Below, one piece after another: positions 1-8,588 of a DNA stretch of 64,000 bases. Source of the stretch: Parageobacillus sp. KH3-4 (GTDB lineage Bacteria > Bacillota > Bacilli > Bacillales > Anoxybacillaceae); the NCBI RefSeq assembly GCF_022846435.1, contig NZ_AP025627.1, positions 2,514,001 through 2,578,000 on the forward strand. Reading direction: 5' to 3'. Each line of letters begins with the position of its first letter. Position 1 is the stretch's first letter. Below the pieces are notes generated by a model. That model had not been told where the DNA came from, searched no databases, and worked only from the letters and a program-made list of their open reading frames with translations. The translations under genes were made by a program, and so were the position numbers.

Positions 1-408
1 AAAGACACCCAAAGCAATTAATGATATTTTGGAAGCCTCACTGATTCCCATCCATAAAATAAACAACGGCACCCATGCCAAGGACGGAATGTTGCGCAGC
101 GCCTGGATAAGAGGATCTAACAAATATCGAATCGTACGAAAATATCCGTTCAGTACCCCAAACAATAAAGCTACAGCCGTGCCGAGCAGAAATCCCATGC
201 TTACCCGGTATAATGTAATTCCAACATGTTCCAGAAGCTCGCCTTCACGAAACAAATCCACGATGGTGGAAACGATTTTCAAAGGGGAAGGCATGATATT
301 TGTAGCGATCCAACCGTTAACGGAGAAGATATGCCACACGATCACAAGAGATATTGGAATGATGAGCCCCATTCCTGTGATGGCGATATTTTTGTTCCAT
401 TGGCGCAA
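1..408 (-). CDS. ssuC: Sulfonate/taurine-type ABC transporter permease, partial (3' end outside window)
   Basis: The minus strand is open from about 408 to the window edge (136 codons). It encodes a hydrophobic N-terminal segment (residues ~8-28) followed by a PSPLKIV motif and the start of a BPD_transp_1 permease domain, ending near RNIPSLAWVPLFILW, which is typical of SsuC/TauC-type permeases. No ATG lies near the start; a TTG at 408 sits 7 nt after an AGGAGG ribosome binding site that overlaps the stop of the binding-protein gene. A TTG at 414 is possible but too close to that site. It is the last visible gene of the organosulfur operon and would form the membrane channel for the neighbouring ATPase and binding protein. 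The C-terminal half is not visible. The substrate (sulfonate, sulfone or related) is inferred from context. Confidence 0.85.
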   Translation of the reverse strand, partial: MRQWNKNIAITGMGLIIPISLVIVWHIFSVNGWIATNIMPSPLKIVSTIVDLFREGELLEHVGITLYRVSMGFLLGTAVALLFGVLNGYFRTIRYLLDPLIQALRNIPSLAWVPLFILWMGISEASKISLIALGVF

Positions 409-423
409 CCGCAATCCCTCCTT

Positions 424-1416
424 TTAGTTCTCGCCGATGTGTTTTATATACTGCGGATCAATTAAATCGTCGATCGTTTTCTTTATATCGACGGATTTGT
501 CAATGACGCCGCTTTTCAATAGGACTTCGCCTGCCGCTTCAATTGTCTGCTTGTGGACCTCGCCGATGACCGGGTTTGTGAAATCTGTACGGCTGAGCAT
601 TTTAGCTGTGACTTCTTCGCTCTGTTTGCTTTCCGCGGCCACAATTTTCACGAATTCGTCCGGGTTTTCGATCGCCCATTTTCTAGCCTTTTCATAAGCT
701 TTCAGCACTTTTTCCACAATCTCGGGATGGTCTCTCGCGAAAGCTTCCCGGACATTCAGGAACCCGTACGTATTCCAATCTGCGTTGCGGAAAAACAGCT
801 TGGAGTGCTTTTCTATTTCCGTCTGTGCGATATACGGATCAAGCCCTGCCCATGCGTCCACATCTCCTTTTTCAAGTGCAGTTTTGCCGTCGGGGTGTTG
901 CAGCTGGACGATTTCCACGTCTTTTTCGCTCAATCCTGCAGCATCCAACGCCCGTAGCAAAAAGATGTAAGGGTCCGTTCCACGTGTGACAGCGATTTTT
1001 TTCCCTTTTAAATCTTTTACCTTTTCTATGGAGGAACCAGCGCGTGCAACCAATGCTGTCCATTCTGGTTTGGAATAAACATAAATCGATTTGATCGGGT
1101 TTCCATTCGCCTTTCCGAGCAGAGCAGCAGAGCCTGCTGTCGAACCGAAATCGATGCTCTTGCTGTTCAATAGCTCCAGCGCTTTATTGCTTCCAGCGCT
1201 GAAAACCCATTCGACTTCAATGCCGTCCTTTTGCAGTTCATCCTCCAACCATTTCTTTTCTTTCAATACTAGACTGACTGGATTGTAATAGGCGTAATCA
1301 AGTTTTACCGTTTTCACTTCCGACGCTGTGGAAGCCGAGCGGTTGCAGCTGCTGAGAACCCCTATTGCAGCAATGATCAGAAAAATGAAGGCGATTTTAT
1401 ATATTTTTGAAATCAT
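424..1416 (-). CDS. ssuA: Sulfonate/taurine-type ABC transporter substrate-binding lipoprotein
   Basis: A 330-residue secreted lipoprotein. The N-terminus has a hydrophobic signal segment ending in a lipobox (LSSC, Cys24). The mature part has the NMT1/SsuA-type fold: YYNPVSLVLKEKKWLEDEL near the start, a GSNKALELLNSKSIDFGSTA segment, and GLDPYIAQTE further on. It would capture an organosulfur compound outside the membrane and deliver it to the permease just downstream, whose ribosome binding site overlaps this stop codon. The ATPase gene lies 53 bp upstream. Family assignment is firm. The exact ligand is not readable from sequence; the sulfone and flavin monooxygenases in the same operon point to a sulfonate, sulfinate or sulfone. 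Confidence 0.88.
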   Translation of the reverse strand: MISKIYKIAFIFLIIAAIGVLSSCNRSASTASEVKTVKLDYAYYNPVSLVLKEKKWLEDELQKDGIEVEWVFSAGSNKALELLNSKSIDFGSTAGSAALLGKANGNPIKSIYVYSKPEWTALVARAGSSIEKVKDLKGKKIAVTRGTDPYIFLLRALDAAGLSEKDVEIVQLQHPDGKTALEKGDVDAWAGLDPYIAQTEIEKHSKLFFRNADWNTYGFLNVREAFARDHPEIVEKVLKAYEKARKWAIENPDEFVKIVAAESKQSEEVTAKMLSRTDFTNPVIGEVHKQTIEAAGEVLLKSGVIDKSVDIKKTIDDLIDPQYIKHIGEN

Positions 1417-1469
1417 CGTGAAGATCCCTCTTTCATCGGTAATGATATGAAACGCTTGAAAATGATTAT

Positions 1470-2228
1470 TTAGGGAGAGACCGCCAATACGGATGCGGGA
1501 GCTCCCCGCTCCATGAGGTGATCGAGAATCAATTTTTCGTAGTATGCGAAGTCACTGTTTCTTTCCCTCGGTCGAGGTAGATGTACCGGTATATCGATTG
1601 CAATCGCGCCGTTTTTGATGAGGACAATGCGATCTGCTAATGCGACTGCCTCGCTGACGTCGTGTGTTACTAGCACTGCTGAAAACTGCTGCTCCTGCCA
1701 AATCCGTTCGATCAGCTCCTGCATTTCGATGCGTGTCAGCGCATCCAATGCGCTGAGCGGCTCATCCAACAGCAGGAGACGCGGGGAGCCTGCCAGCGCT
1801 CTCGCCAGAGCGATGCGCTGACGCTGTCCTCCGGATAACACGCTAGGCCATTCTTTTGCTTTATGTTCCAGTCCCACCAGCCGCAGAGCTTCCTCCGCTC
1901 TAGCTTTGTCTTCATTTCTCGCACCAACTTGCACATTGGCAATAACGTTTTTCCACGGAAGCAATCTGGCATCTTGGAACAAGATCCTGGTATCCGGACG
2001 AATTCCCCTGACTCTCTCTCCGTCTAAAAGAATTTCCCCTTCTGCCGGAACATCAAGTCCAGCGAGCAGGCGCAACAGCGTGCTTTTGCCGCAGCCGCTA
2101 CGCCCGACGATGGCAACAAATTCCCCCGGTTTGATTTCTAAATCCAAATGTTTCAGCACTTCGACATTGCCGAACTGTTTTCTAACACCTTTTACCTGCA
2201 AATGGGAGCCTATAGACTTTATACCCAA
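1470..2228 (-). CDS. ssuB: Sulfonate/taurine-type ABC transporter ATP-binding protein
   Basis: A 252-residue ABC ATPase with Walker [10 protein letters not shown] (42-50), a Q-loop at Gln85, signature LSGGQRQR (from 131), Walker B LLLLDEP (~150-156) with SALD, and the H-loop in [10 protein letters not shown]. Length and the LLPWKNV segment after the Q-loop match SsuB/TauB ATPases of sulfonate uptake. The start is TTG, preceded by GGGAGG. It energises import with the following binding protein and permease. A gap of about 175 bp separates it from the upstream monooxygenase gene, and no strong terminator is visible there, so co-transcription is likely. Confidence 0.88.
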   Translation of the reverse strand: MGIKSIGSHLQVKGVRKQFGNVEVLKHLDLEIKPGEFVAIVGRSGCGKSTLLRLLAGLDVPAEGEILLDGERVRGIRPDTRILFQDARLLPWKNVIANVQVGARNEDKARAEEALRLVGLEHKAKEWPSVLSGGQRQRIALARALAGSPRLLLLDEPLSALDALTRIEMQELIERIWQEQQFSAVLVTHDVSEAVALADRIVLIKNGAIAIDIPVHLPRPRERNSDFAYYEKLILDHLMERGAPASVLAVSP

Positions 2229-2403
2229 TACCTATCCCTCCCCATTCTGACTTGCTATTTAATGAAATATGATAGATGATCTGAACAGAAAAAATGGACG
2301 AGTGTTCCATAGCCGGCGCTCCACTACTTTTAATCAGCTGCCTTTGTTTGAAACGGACTAAGGGAATCACTCATGCCTTGCATTCAACCGTATGTGTTAG
2401 GTT

Positions 2404-3609
2404 CTAATCTCCGCCTTCATACCAAAGCTCGAGAGGCAAACCAACAAGCGCTTTCCCTATCCATTCACGGGCAATATTGTTGGAAGGACCCATAGCGATA
2501 CCGGCGCGTGCATCTCTAAACAACCGCTCAAATACCCCGCGCTTATATCCGTAACCGCCTGTGACATCCAGTGCGGTCTGCGCCGCTTTATTGGCGGCTT
2601 CCGATGCATGAATTTTGAATTCGACAAGCGGTAAAAGCAGCTCTACTTGCGGTTTGCCCTGCGCTTGCAGCTCGTCCAACTGTTTAGCCAATGAATATTG
2701 CCATGGTTTGAGGCTGTCAATCAAAATTTTCACTTCAGCTAACTGTTGGCGGATCACTTGGTAATCCGCAAGACGTTTGTTGAAATCGCGATGAATCGTC
2801 CTTTTTACGTATGAGGTTGCTGCTTCCAAAGCCGCCTCCGCAACGCCAAGCCAAGTAGAACCAAGCCCGATCAAATAGATGGGAGAAACGCCGCTCTCTA
2901 ATATTTCTCGCCCTTGTCCTTCTTTCCCAAGTTTGTCCCTTTGATGAACGCGGACGCCTTCGTAGGTAATCGGGCCGCTGTGATTCCCACGAACCCCAAG
3001 AGCTTCCCATACTCCCGGCTTAATTCCCGGCAGCTTCCCGTCCACAATGAAAAAACTAACATCTGTTGGTGCCTGTGCTCCCGGCGAACGGGTCTGAACG
3101 ACGTAAAAATCTGCTTGACCCGAGCTGGTGGTAAACGATTTTTCCGCATTGAGAATGTAATATTCTCCATCGCGGGAGGCTTCGCTTAAATTGAACCACC
3201 AGTGGCCTCCCGTCGCTTTTTCGCTTGTGGAATAGGTGCCGATGAGCCCTTGGCGGATCGGCTTCAGCCAGCGCTCCTTTTGGTCGCCGTTTCCATACAG
3301 CAAGATGGTCTGGGCTGCACCTACATGCATGACATAAACGAGTGATGTGGAAGGGCAGCCTTTAGCGATCTCTTCCGCAGCTATGGCAAAAGCGACATGA
3401 TCCAGACCGCGTCCGTCCCACTGTTCGGGAATCAATACACCATTCCATCCTGTTTCAGCAAGCACTTGAAGATTTTGTTTAGGGAAAATGCCGTCCCTGT
3501 CGATGACGTCAGCATTCGGTTTAATGACTTTTTCCACAATGGAGCGGATTTCTTTTCGCAGCGCTTCATAATTCGGCTGTACGCCCGAGCTATCCACTGT
3601 TACGCTCAT
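2404..3609 (-). CDS. Acyl-CoA dehydrogenase-fold flavin monooxygenase (DszC/SfnB-like), organosulfur metabolism
   Basis: A 401-residue member of the acyl-CoA dehydrogenase superfamily: N-terminal helical domain, middle beta domain (SEKATGGHWWFN, then ILNAEKSFTTSSGQADFYVV), and C-terminal four-helix domain with GGYGYKRGVFERLFRDAR. In true acyl-CoA dehydrogenases of this subgroup the segment after RDA carries a catalytic Glu (YEGT-type motif). Here it reads MGPSNN, with Gly at about residue 374, so dehydrogenation of an acyl-CoA is unlikely. This fits FMNH2-dependent monooxygenases such as DszC and SfnB-type proteins. It sits 29 bp after the sulfone monooxygenase gene, in an operon with a flavin reductase and an SsuABC-type transporter, so a role in oxygenating a C-S compound is inferred. 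The substrate is unknown. Confidence 0.75.
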   Translation of the reverse strand: MSVTVDSSGVQPNYEALRKEIRSIVEKVIKPNADVIDRDGIFPKQNLQVLAETGWNGVLIPEQWDGRGLDHVAFAIAAEEIAKGCPSTSLVYVMHVGAAQTILLYGNGDQKERWLKPIRQGLIGTYSTSEKATGGHWWFNLSEASRDGEYYILNAEKSFTTSSGQADFYVVQTRSPGAQAPTDVSFFIVDGKLPGIKPGVWEALGVRGNHSGPITYEGVRVHQRDKLGKEGQGREILESGVSPIYLIGLGSTWLGVAEAALEAATSYVKRTIHRDFNKRLADYQVIRQQLAEVKILIDSLKPWQYSLAKQLDELQAQGKPQVELLLPLVEFKIHASEAANKAAQTALDVTGGYGYKRGVFERLFRDARAGIAMGPSNNIAREWIGKALVGLPLELWYEGGD

Positions 3610-3638
3610 ACTCCCAATCCCCCTTTGTAAGTAATTTT

Positions 3639-4712
3639 TTATACGGCATCCACGTTTAACGCTGCTTCCTTTTCGCGAACCAACGGAATCACTTTTTCGC
3701 CGAATAATCGGATGTCTTCGTCATAATGGAGGAACCCGGTCAGGATGAGATCGACGCCGATTTTTTTGAGTTCGATAATGCGGTCCGCTACCTGTTCCGC
3801 CGTACCGATCAATCCGGTTTTGAAACCGTCGTTGTATTGGACTAAATCGTTAAAATCTGAATGAGCCCACATGCCTTCTTTTTCTGGGGAGGCTTTGCCG
3901 GCAAAGCGCACTTGGCTGCGGAAGCCTTCCACAGCTTCGGCATCCGCGTATGCAATGATGTCGCGAAGCACCTGCTTCGCTTCCTCTTCCGTGTCCCGTA
4001 CGATCACAAACGCGTTGACGCCGAAATTCACCTTGCGGTTGTTTGCTTTAGCCAGCGATGACACTTCATCGATTTGCGCTTTGAGACCGTCGATCGTATT
4101 TCCATTCATGAAATACCAGTCGGACACTCTGGAAGCCATCTGCCGGGCGGCACGGGAATTGCCTCCTTGGAAAATCTCCGGAACGTTATATGGCTTCGGT
4201 TTTAGAGGAGCACCGTTAATTCGGTAAAAATCGCCGCGAAAATGAGTCTCTTCCTCTGTCCACATGCTGCGCAGCACACGGATGAACTCTTCGGATCTCC
4301 GGTATCTTTCATCGTGATCCAGCCAAGGCTCGCCGTACGCGTGGAATTCTCCTTTAAACCACCCGCTCACTATGTTAACCGCCGCACGTCCATGGCTGAT
4401 TTGGTCAATGGTAGAGATCATTTTGGCTACCGTCCCCGGATGCCACAAGCCAGGAAGAACAGCCGAAATCAGCTTTAGCTTTTTGGTCACCGCCGCTAAA
4501 GCTGCCGCCAACGTGATAGCCTCCAGTTGATTTTCCGCACCATAGCTTGCAACAAACCTAGTTTGCAGCAACGCATATTCAAATCCGGCTTCTTCAGCAA
4601 TTTGGGCATATCTAACATTGTCTTCAAAAGACCAGCCGGTTTTTTGCGGAATCTTCGAAATGACCAAGCCTCCGCTGACATTGGGCACCCAGTAAGCAAA
4701 CTTCAAAGACAT
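3639..4712 (-). CDS. sfnG: FMNH2-dependent dimethyl sulfone monooxygenase (SfnG-like)
   Basis: A luciferase-like (LLM class) monooxygenase of 357 residues. The opening FAYWVPNVSGGLVISKI and the segments FEYALLQTRF, HPGTVAKMISTID, AAVNIVSGWFKGEF and PEIFQGGNSRAA are characteristic of the SfnG/SsuD group, with the start closest to SfnG. SfnG cleaves dimethyl sulfone to methanesulfinate using reduced FMN; SsuD cleaves alkanesulfonates. ATG at 4712 is preferred over an upstream GTG because AGAGGTG lies 7 nt before it. The flavin reductase gene lies upstream, as required for FMNH2 supply. Distinguishing SfnG from SsuD by eye is not certain, but the N-terminus favours SfnG. Confidence 0.82.
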   Translation of the reverse strand: MSLKFAYWVPNVSGGLVISKIPQKTGWSFEDNVRYAQIAEEAGFEYALLQTRFVASYGAENQLEAITLAAALAAVTKKLKLISAVLPGLWHPGTVAKMISTIDQISHGRAAVNIVSGWFKGEFHAYGEPWLDHDERYRRSEEFIRVLRSMWTEEETHFRGDFYRINGAPLKPKPYNVPEIFQGGNSRAARQMASRVSDWYFMNGNTIDGLKAQIDEVSSLAKANNRKVNFGVNAFVIVRDTEEEAKQVLRDIIAYADAEAVEGFRSQVRFAGKASPEKEGMWAHSDFNDLVQYNDGFKTGLIGTAEQVADRIIELKKIGVDLILTGFLHYDEDIRLFGEKVIPLVREKEAALNVDAV

Positions 4713-4884
4713 ATTTTTCACCTCTGTTTAGATTTATTGATAGACAAAGGGGGAGTCCCTCTGCTATTTGCAGGAATAATTGGAACGGATAAAAGCATCA
4801 TCTGAGTGGAATCGGAATTAGGTACATTGTGTGAACTAGTGGGTGTGCTTCTTTCATCTTGTTGCAATGAAGGTGCTGTCTGCT

Positions 4885-5445
4885 TTACTCGACTCTTTCC
4901 AGCGATAACCTAGTTCTTCGTTTGATTTCTTTAGCAAATTCCGCGGCTGCTTCCTCTAATCTGTGGATCAAATCTTCTGATAGATGGCAGCCTTCTTGTT
5001 CATTTCGGGTTATCCAAGTGTCGACCGCATACACCCCGCCAAGAATGTGCCTGCTGCCCAATGCGGATAGCACCGGCTTCAATGCATAGTCGATGGACAA
5101 AAGATGGGCGATCGTGCCTCCGATAAACAGTGGAAGAATGATTTTTCCTGATAACCCTTTTTGCGGAAGCAAATCGAGATAGGCCTTCAATACTCCCGTA
5201 TACGCCGCTTTATACACCGGACTCGCGATGACGATCGCCTCCGCTTCCTCCACCTTTTTGTTAGCATGCAAAATGGCTTCACTGTCGAATTTGGCTTTGA
5301 TTAAATCTTCTGCGGGCAATTCCGCGACTCGGATGTGCTCAATTTCAATACCCGCTTGTAACAACCGTTGTTCTACGTATTGAATAATTCCGTTGAGTCT
5401 TGATGCCAGAGAAGGATTCCCATTGATAATGACCGCTTTCCCCAT
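4885..5445 (-). CDS. ssuE: NAD(P)H-dependent FMN reductase (SsuE family)
   Basis: A 186-residue flavodoxin-like reductase. The N-terminal INGNPSLASRLNGII matches the phosphate-binding loop of SsuE/MsuE, and the middle holds IVIASPVYKAAYTGVLKAYLDLLP, a family hallmark. It would supply FMNH2 to the two flavin monooxygenases encoded next. It is the first gene of the minus-strand organosulfur operon; an AT-rich leader with a near-palindrome (5484-5497) lies upstream. A clear AAAGGGG site precedes the ATG. SsuE, MsuE and SfnE cannot be told apart by inspection, so the symbol marks the family. Confidence 0.85.
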   Translation of the reverse strand: MGKAVIINGNPSLASRLNGIIQYVEQRLLQAGIEIEHIRVAELPAEDLIKAKFDSEAILHANKKVEEAEAIVIASPVYKAAYTGVLKAYLDLLPQKGLSGKIILPLFIGGTIAHLLSIDYALKPVLSALGSRHILGGVYAVDTWITRNEQEGCHLSEDLIHRLEEAAAEFAKEIKRRTRLSLERVE

Positions 5446-5483
5446 ATAAATCCCCTTTCTACAGTCGGATTTTATAACATATA

Positions 5484-5497
5484 AATCCTATAAGATT
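5484..5497. promoter_or_regulatory. Near-perfect 14-bp palindrome upstream of the organosulfur operon
   Basis: The sequence AATCCTATAAGATT reads as AATC(Y)TATA(R)GATT on both strands. It lies about 40 bp before the ssuE-like start in AT-rich sequence that must contain the operon promoter. Sulfur-limitation genes in Bacillaceae are usually repressed by CymR-type regulators, but I cannot match this site to a known consensus with confidence, so it is only a candidate operator. Confidence 0.35.
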
Positions 5498-5607
5498 AGT
5501 ATGTTTTTATGTTTGTAATTGTATCATCGTGCCCATTTACTGTCAATATCCAAAAGAAAAAAGACACTAGCATTCGCTAACGCGCCGGAAGAAAAAGTCG
5601 GAGTCTC

Positions 5608-6009
5608 TCTAGACTAACGAAATTTTCCTCATAAATAATGGACCATTCATTTTTATGGCAAGCTCCTAGCACCCGCTTCTTGAAACATCGAGGACCCCGC
5701 ACATTTTCGTCACGCGAAACTCCTTTTGATGTGCATTCTGTTTTTGCCGAAGATGCTCATGGCTTTTTTTAAGATCGCATTTCCTCCTCTAAGTCACGAA
5801 TGCGTTTTTGCCGTTTTTCTCGATCTTCTCGTTCGACATTTCCACTTCCGACAAAGCTAGTTCCGCATCGCGTTTATCATCTACTATCCATTTATGAAAG
5901 AGTTCTGGGGAAATATCGAGTTTCCTAACAGCTTCAGCATGGCTTTTCCTCCCTCGATCACTAATTTCACTGCATATACTTTGAATTCTTTAGCAAAACT
6001 CCTTGTCAT
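5608..6009 (-). pseudogene. Decayed IS3-family transposase remnant (orfA plus start of orfB)
   Basis: Reading the minus strand from an ATG at 6009 gives an OrfA-like start (TRSFAKEFKVYAVKLVIEGG), then a frameshift, then SHAEAVRKLDISPELFHKW, another frameshift, a leucine-zipper-like RIRDLEEEM, and ILKKAMSIFGKNRM, the classic end of IS3 OrfA. Just downstream a different frame gives KMCGVLDVSRSGC, the usual beginning of IS3 OrfB, followed at once by a stop. The DDE catalytic part is missing. So this is a dead, truncated IS3 copy filling most of the 840-bp gap between the organosulfur operon and the drug exporter. No complete terminal repeats were identified. Confidence 0.75.
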
Positions 6010-6229
6010 TATAGACACTCCTCATGATGGATAGATTTTGCTCATCGTGTCTATAGAGTTTAGACGAACATCAATGATACCCGCCTCGTATGAAGTTCGT
6101 GTTCCTCTGCCGCCCCTTCCTTCCAATTCTGTGTCACCGCAGACACCCTTGTGTTAAGCTAACTGCTACTTCTGCCTTCGCAGTTCAGGAATTTCAATCT
6201 ATAGACTGCACCCATGCTGGGCGCACCAA

Positions 6230-6268
6230 AAAAGCGAATGCCGTGTATTGTCGGCATTCGCTTTGTTA
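6230..6268 (-). terminator. Rho-independent terminator after the MFS exporter gene (bidirectional form)
   Basis: The arms GCGAATGCCG and CGGCATTCGC enclose an 8-nt loop and are flanked by A-rich sequence on the left and T-rich sequence on the right. It stops minus-strand transcription of the exporter gene that ends at 6285. Confidence 0.8.
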
Positions 6269-6284
6269 TTTTATTGCGGAAAAC

Positions 6285-7820
6285 TTATTCCTTTCCGACC
6301 TGCGCCTTGCCGCGCTGTACGGCATGCATCGACGCGAGCCGATCGTTTGTCATGAAAAAGACGAACAGAAGCGTCAGTGCTGCTGGAATTAAGCTCCATA
6401 AGAACGTCTGCGCGATGGAAGAAGCTAGCACGGACGTTATTTTTTCGAGTATCGGCGCTGGAATATGGGCGCGCGCTTCCGGCGAAAGAATCGCACGAGG
6501 GTCATGAATGTTCATGTCTGGTGATCCGTTTGCCATTCCGTGAAATGCCTCTTTTAATCGATCCGTAAACAAATTGCGTTGAATGATTCCAAAAATCGTA
6601 ATGCCGATCGTCATGCCGAGCGACCGCAAAAACGAGTTTGTCGAACTGGCCGCGCCTCTTTCCGTTTCTGAAAAATGGTGGATGGCCGCCATTCCTAACA
6701 CAGAAAATGAGGCTCCAACTCCTAATCCTACGATAATCATATAACAAGTTACGGTGAAACGGGACGTGTCCTCCGTAATCGTGCTAAGCAAAAACATGCC
6801 AATCACAAACACCGACATGAAAAAAATCATGACGTTCCGATAGCTCGTCTTTGCCGCTAAAAACCCGCCTAATTGCGCAGAGACGGTAGTCGCCAACATC
6901 ATCGGAAGCAAAATCAATCCGGAGTTCGTCGCCGTGCCGCCTGTTACTCCTTGAATAAAAATCGGAATGTAAACGGTAGCAACGATAAAGGTTGCTCCCG
7001 CGAAAAAGCCGATGAGGTTGCTCGCAGCATATAAACGCTTGCGAAACATATGATACGAGACAATCGGCTCCTTTGCTTTTGTCTCCACATAAAGAAACAA
7101 CAAAAATAATAGAGTAAAGGCAGAAAATAAACTAATGATCACGGAAGAGTCCCATTCATATTGATTGCCGCCGAGTTCAAGCGCAAACATCAAGCATACG
7201 ATCGCCGGAACAAGCGTGATTACGCCAAGCCAGTCGATTTTTTGCTTCGCATGCTTCGGCGACTCCCGGTAAAAGAAAGCGACAAGCAAAAAAGCGATAA
7301 TGCCGAGTGGAATGTTAATATAAAACACCCAACGCCACGACAAGTAGTCAGTAATATACGCTCCCAAGAGCGGACCGAAAATGCTCGACAGCCCAAATAC
7401 CGCTCCAAAAAGGCCACCCATTTTCCCGCGCTGCTGCGGCGGGAAAATGTCAAACATAATCGTAAACGCAATCGGCACTAAAGCGCCACCGCCGATTCCT
7501 TGAATCGCCCGAAAAATGCTTAACTGCACAATATTTTGCGCGATCCCGCATAACATCGATCCAGCTAGAAAGACCACCAATCCAAAGATAAAAAACCGCT
7601 TCCGTCCATACATGTCGGAAAGCTTCCCGAAAATCGGCATCCCTGCCATTTCGGTCACCATATACGCGGACGTCACCCAAACAAATTTATCAAGTCCTCC
7701 TAAATCTGCGACGATCGTTGCCATCGCCGTCGCGACGATCGTATTGTCCACCGACGCGACAAAAATGCCAATGAGCAGCCCGAGCACCACCCATTTAATG
7801 CTTGTTTCGTTCCTCGCCAT
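6285..7820 (-). CDS. bmr3: MFS multidrug efflux transporter, DHA2 family (Bmr3-like)
   Basis: A 511-residue, strongly hydrophobic protein with about 14 membrane segments. It carries the DHA2 marks SVDNTIV in helix 1 (Asp25), loop motif GKLSDMYGRKR (65-75), RAIQGIGGGALVP in helix 4, and GAVFGLSSIFGPLLGAYI (motif C of antiporters) in helix 5. Length and these segments closely resemble B. subtilis Bmr3, a proton-coupled drug exporter. The gene stands alone on the minus strand between a dead IS3 copy and the bactofilin operon, with AAGGGGG before the ATG. The drugs exported cannot be inferred. The symbol reflects similarity from memory, not an alignment. Confidence 0.8.
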   Translation of the reverse strand: MARNETSIKWVVLGLLIGIFVASVDNTIVATAMATIVADLGGLDKFVWVTSAYMVTEMAGMPIFGKLSDMYGRKRFFIFGLVVFLAGSMLCGIAQNIVQLSIFRAIQGIGGGALVPIAFTIMFDIFPPQQRGKMGGLFGAVFGLSSIFGPLLGAYITDYLSWRWVFYINIPLGIIAFLLVAFFYRESPKHAKQKIDWLGVITLVPAIVCLMFALELGGNQYEWDSSVIISLFSAFTLLFLLFLYVETKAKEPIVSYHMFRKRLYAASNLIGFFAGATFIVATVYIPIFIQGVTGGTATNSGLILLPMMLATTVSAQLGGFLAAKTSYRNVMIFFMSVFVIGMFLLSTITEDTSRFTVTCYMIIVGLGVGASFSVLGMAAIHHFSETERGAASSTNSFLRSLGMTIGITIFGIIQRNLFTDRLKEAFHGMANGSPDMNIHDPRAILSPEARAHIPAPILEKITSVLASSIAQTFLWSLIPAALTLLFVFFMTNDRLASMHAVQRGKAQVGKE

Positions 7821-7843
7821 CTTTCTTTTCCCCCTTAATCTTA

Positions 7844-8575
7844 TTATCGTTTTCTTTTTTCTTTCACAATCGCTTTTCCGTCTTGCTGAAAACTTGTATG
7901 ATATTCCACAAGATCAATGTTGCAGCCCGGACCAATGATGATGCGGTCTCCTCGGACGACTTTGGCGTCGGTATGTTCTAAATAAATGTCATCCCCTTCA
8001 ATCGTTTCCGCTTTTAACTTCGCCGATTCGCGGGCAAATCGTTTCAAGAAGTGAAGAATATTTATTGCTTTACTTCGTTTGATGCGAATCGTTTTCCCGC
8101 CAATTTCAGCGATGCGGCTATCAGCAAAATGAGGGTACAATTCGATCTGCTCCGCGTTTAGCGTACTGCCAATCTCCACCGCGCCTTTGATCGAAAAAAC
8201 GTCCGCTTCACAATCACGAGACACTTTCATTTCTCCGTAACCATGAATCATTCCTCCTGTTACATCGCCATCCACATGAGCAGCGCCACGGAGATGAAAA
8301 TCATATGCCGCGGCGGCATTTCCGCGTAGATTCATTTCCCCAAACAGCTTGATCATTTCTCCTTGAACATTTCCCCGTATGTTCGCTTGACCAAAGATGC
8401 GAAACGACTTCGCCGCAATGTTGCCGCTCACATCGGCATTGCCAAACACCTTGCAGCGATCACACCATAAATCGCCGTTAATAGTTGCATCTCCGCGAAT
8501 CGTCACTTTATGAAACGTTCCTCCTGAAGTGAGAGCAGATCCGTTTATGGTTAAATGGCGCACATGATTTCCCAC
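7844..8575 (-). CDS. bacF: Bactofilin-type polymer-forming protein, second of pair (BacF/YhbF)
   Basis: A 243-residue protein built from short beta-helix turns with repeated G-(D/N)-x-x-(I/V/A)-x-G units, for example TINGDLWCDRCKVFGNADVSG and QANIRGNVQG, the pattern of bactofilins. A proline-poor C-terminal part ends with IIIGPGCNIDLVEY. An apparent longer frame reaching 8629 overlaps the previous gene; the GTG at 8575 is preferred because GGAGG lies 7 nt upstream and overlaps the previous stop codon. In B. subtilis the yhbD-yhbE-yhbF operon encodes BacE and BacF, needed for flagellar assembly; the same three-gene order is seen here. Co-polymerisation with BacE is inferred. Confidence 0.83.
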   Translation of the reverse strand: MGNHVRHLTINGSALTSGGTFHKVTIRGDATINGDLWCDRCKVFGNADVSGNIAAKSFRIFGQANIRGNVQGEMIKLFGEMNLRGNAAAAYDFHLRGAAHVDGDVTGGMIHGYGEMKVSRDCEADVFSIKGAVEIGSTLNAEQIELYPHFADSRIAEIGGKTIRIKRSKAINILHFLKRFARESAKLKAETIEGDDIYLEHTDAKVVRGDRIIIGPGCNIDLVEYHTSFQQDGKAIVKEKRKR

Positions 8576-8588
8576 ATTTCTTCCTCCT

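Noticed and set aside
29-427. Plus-strand 132-codon open frame at the left edge
   Set aside because: It lies opposite the SsuC-type permease frame, which has clear family motifs; the plus-strand product looks random.
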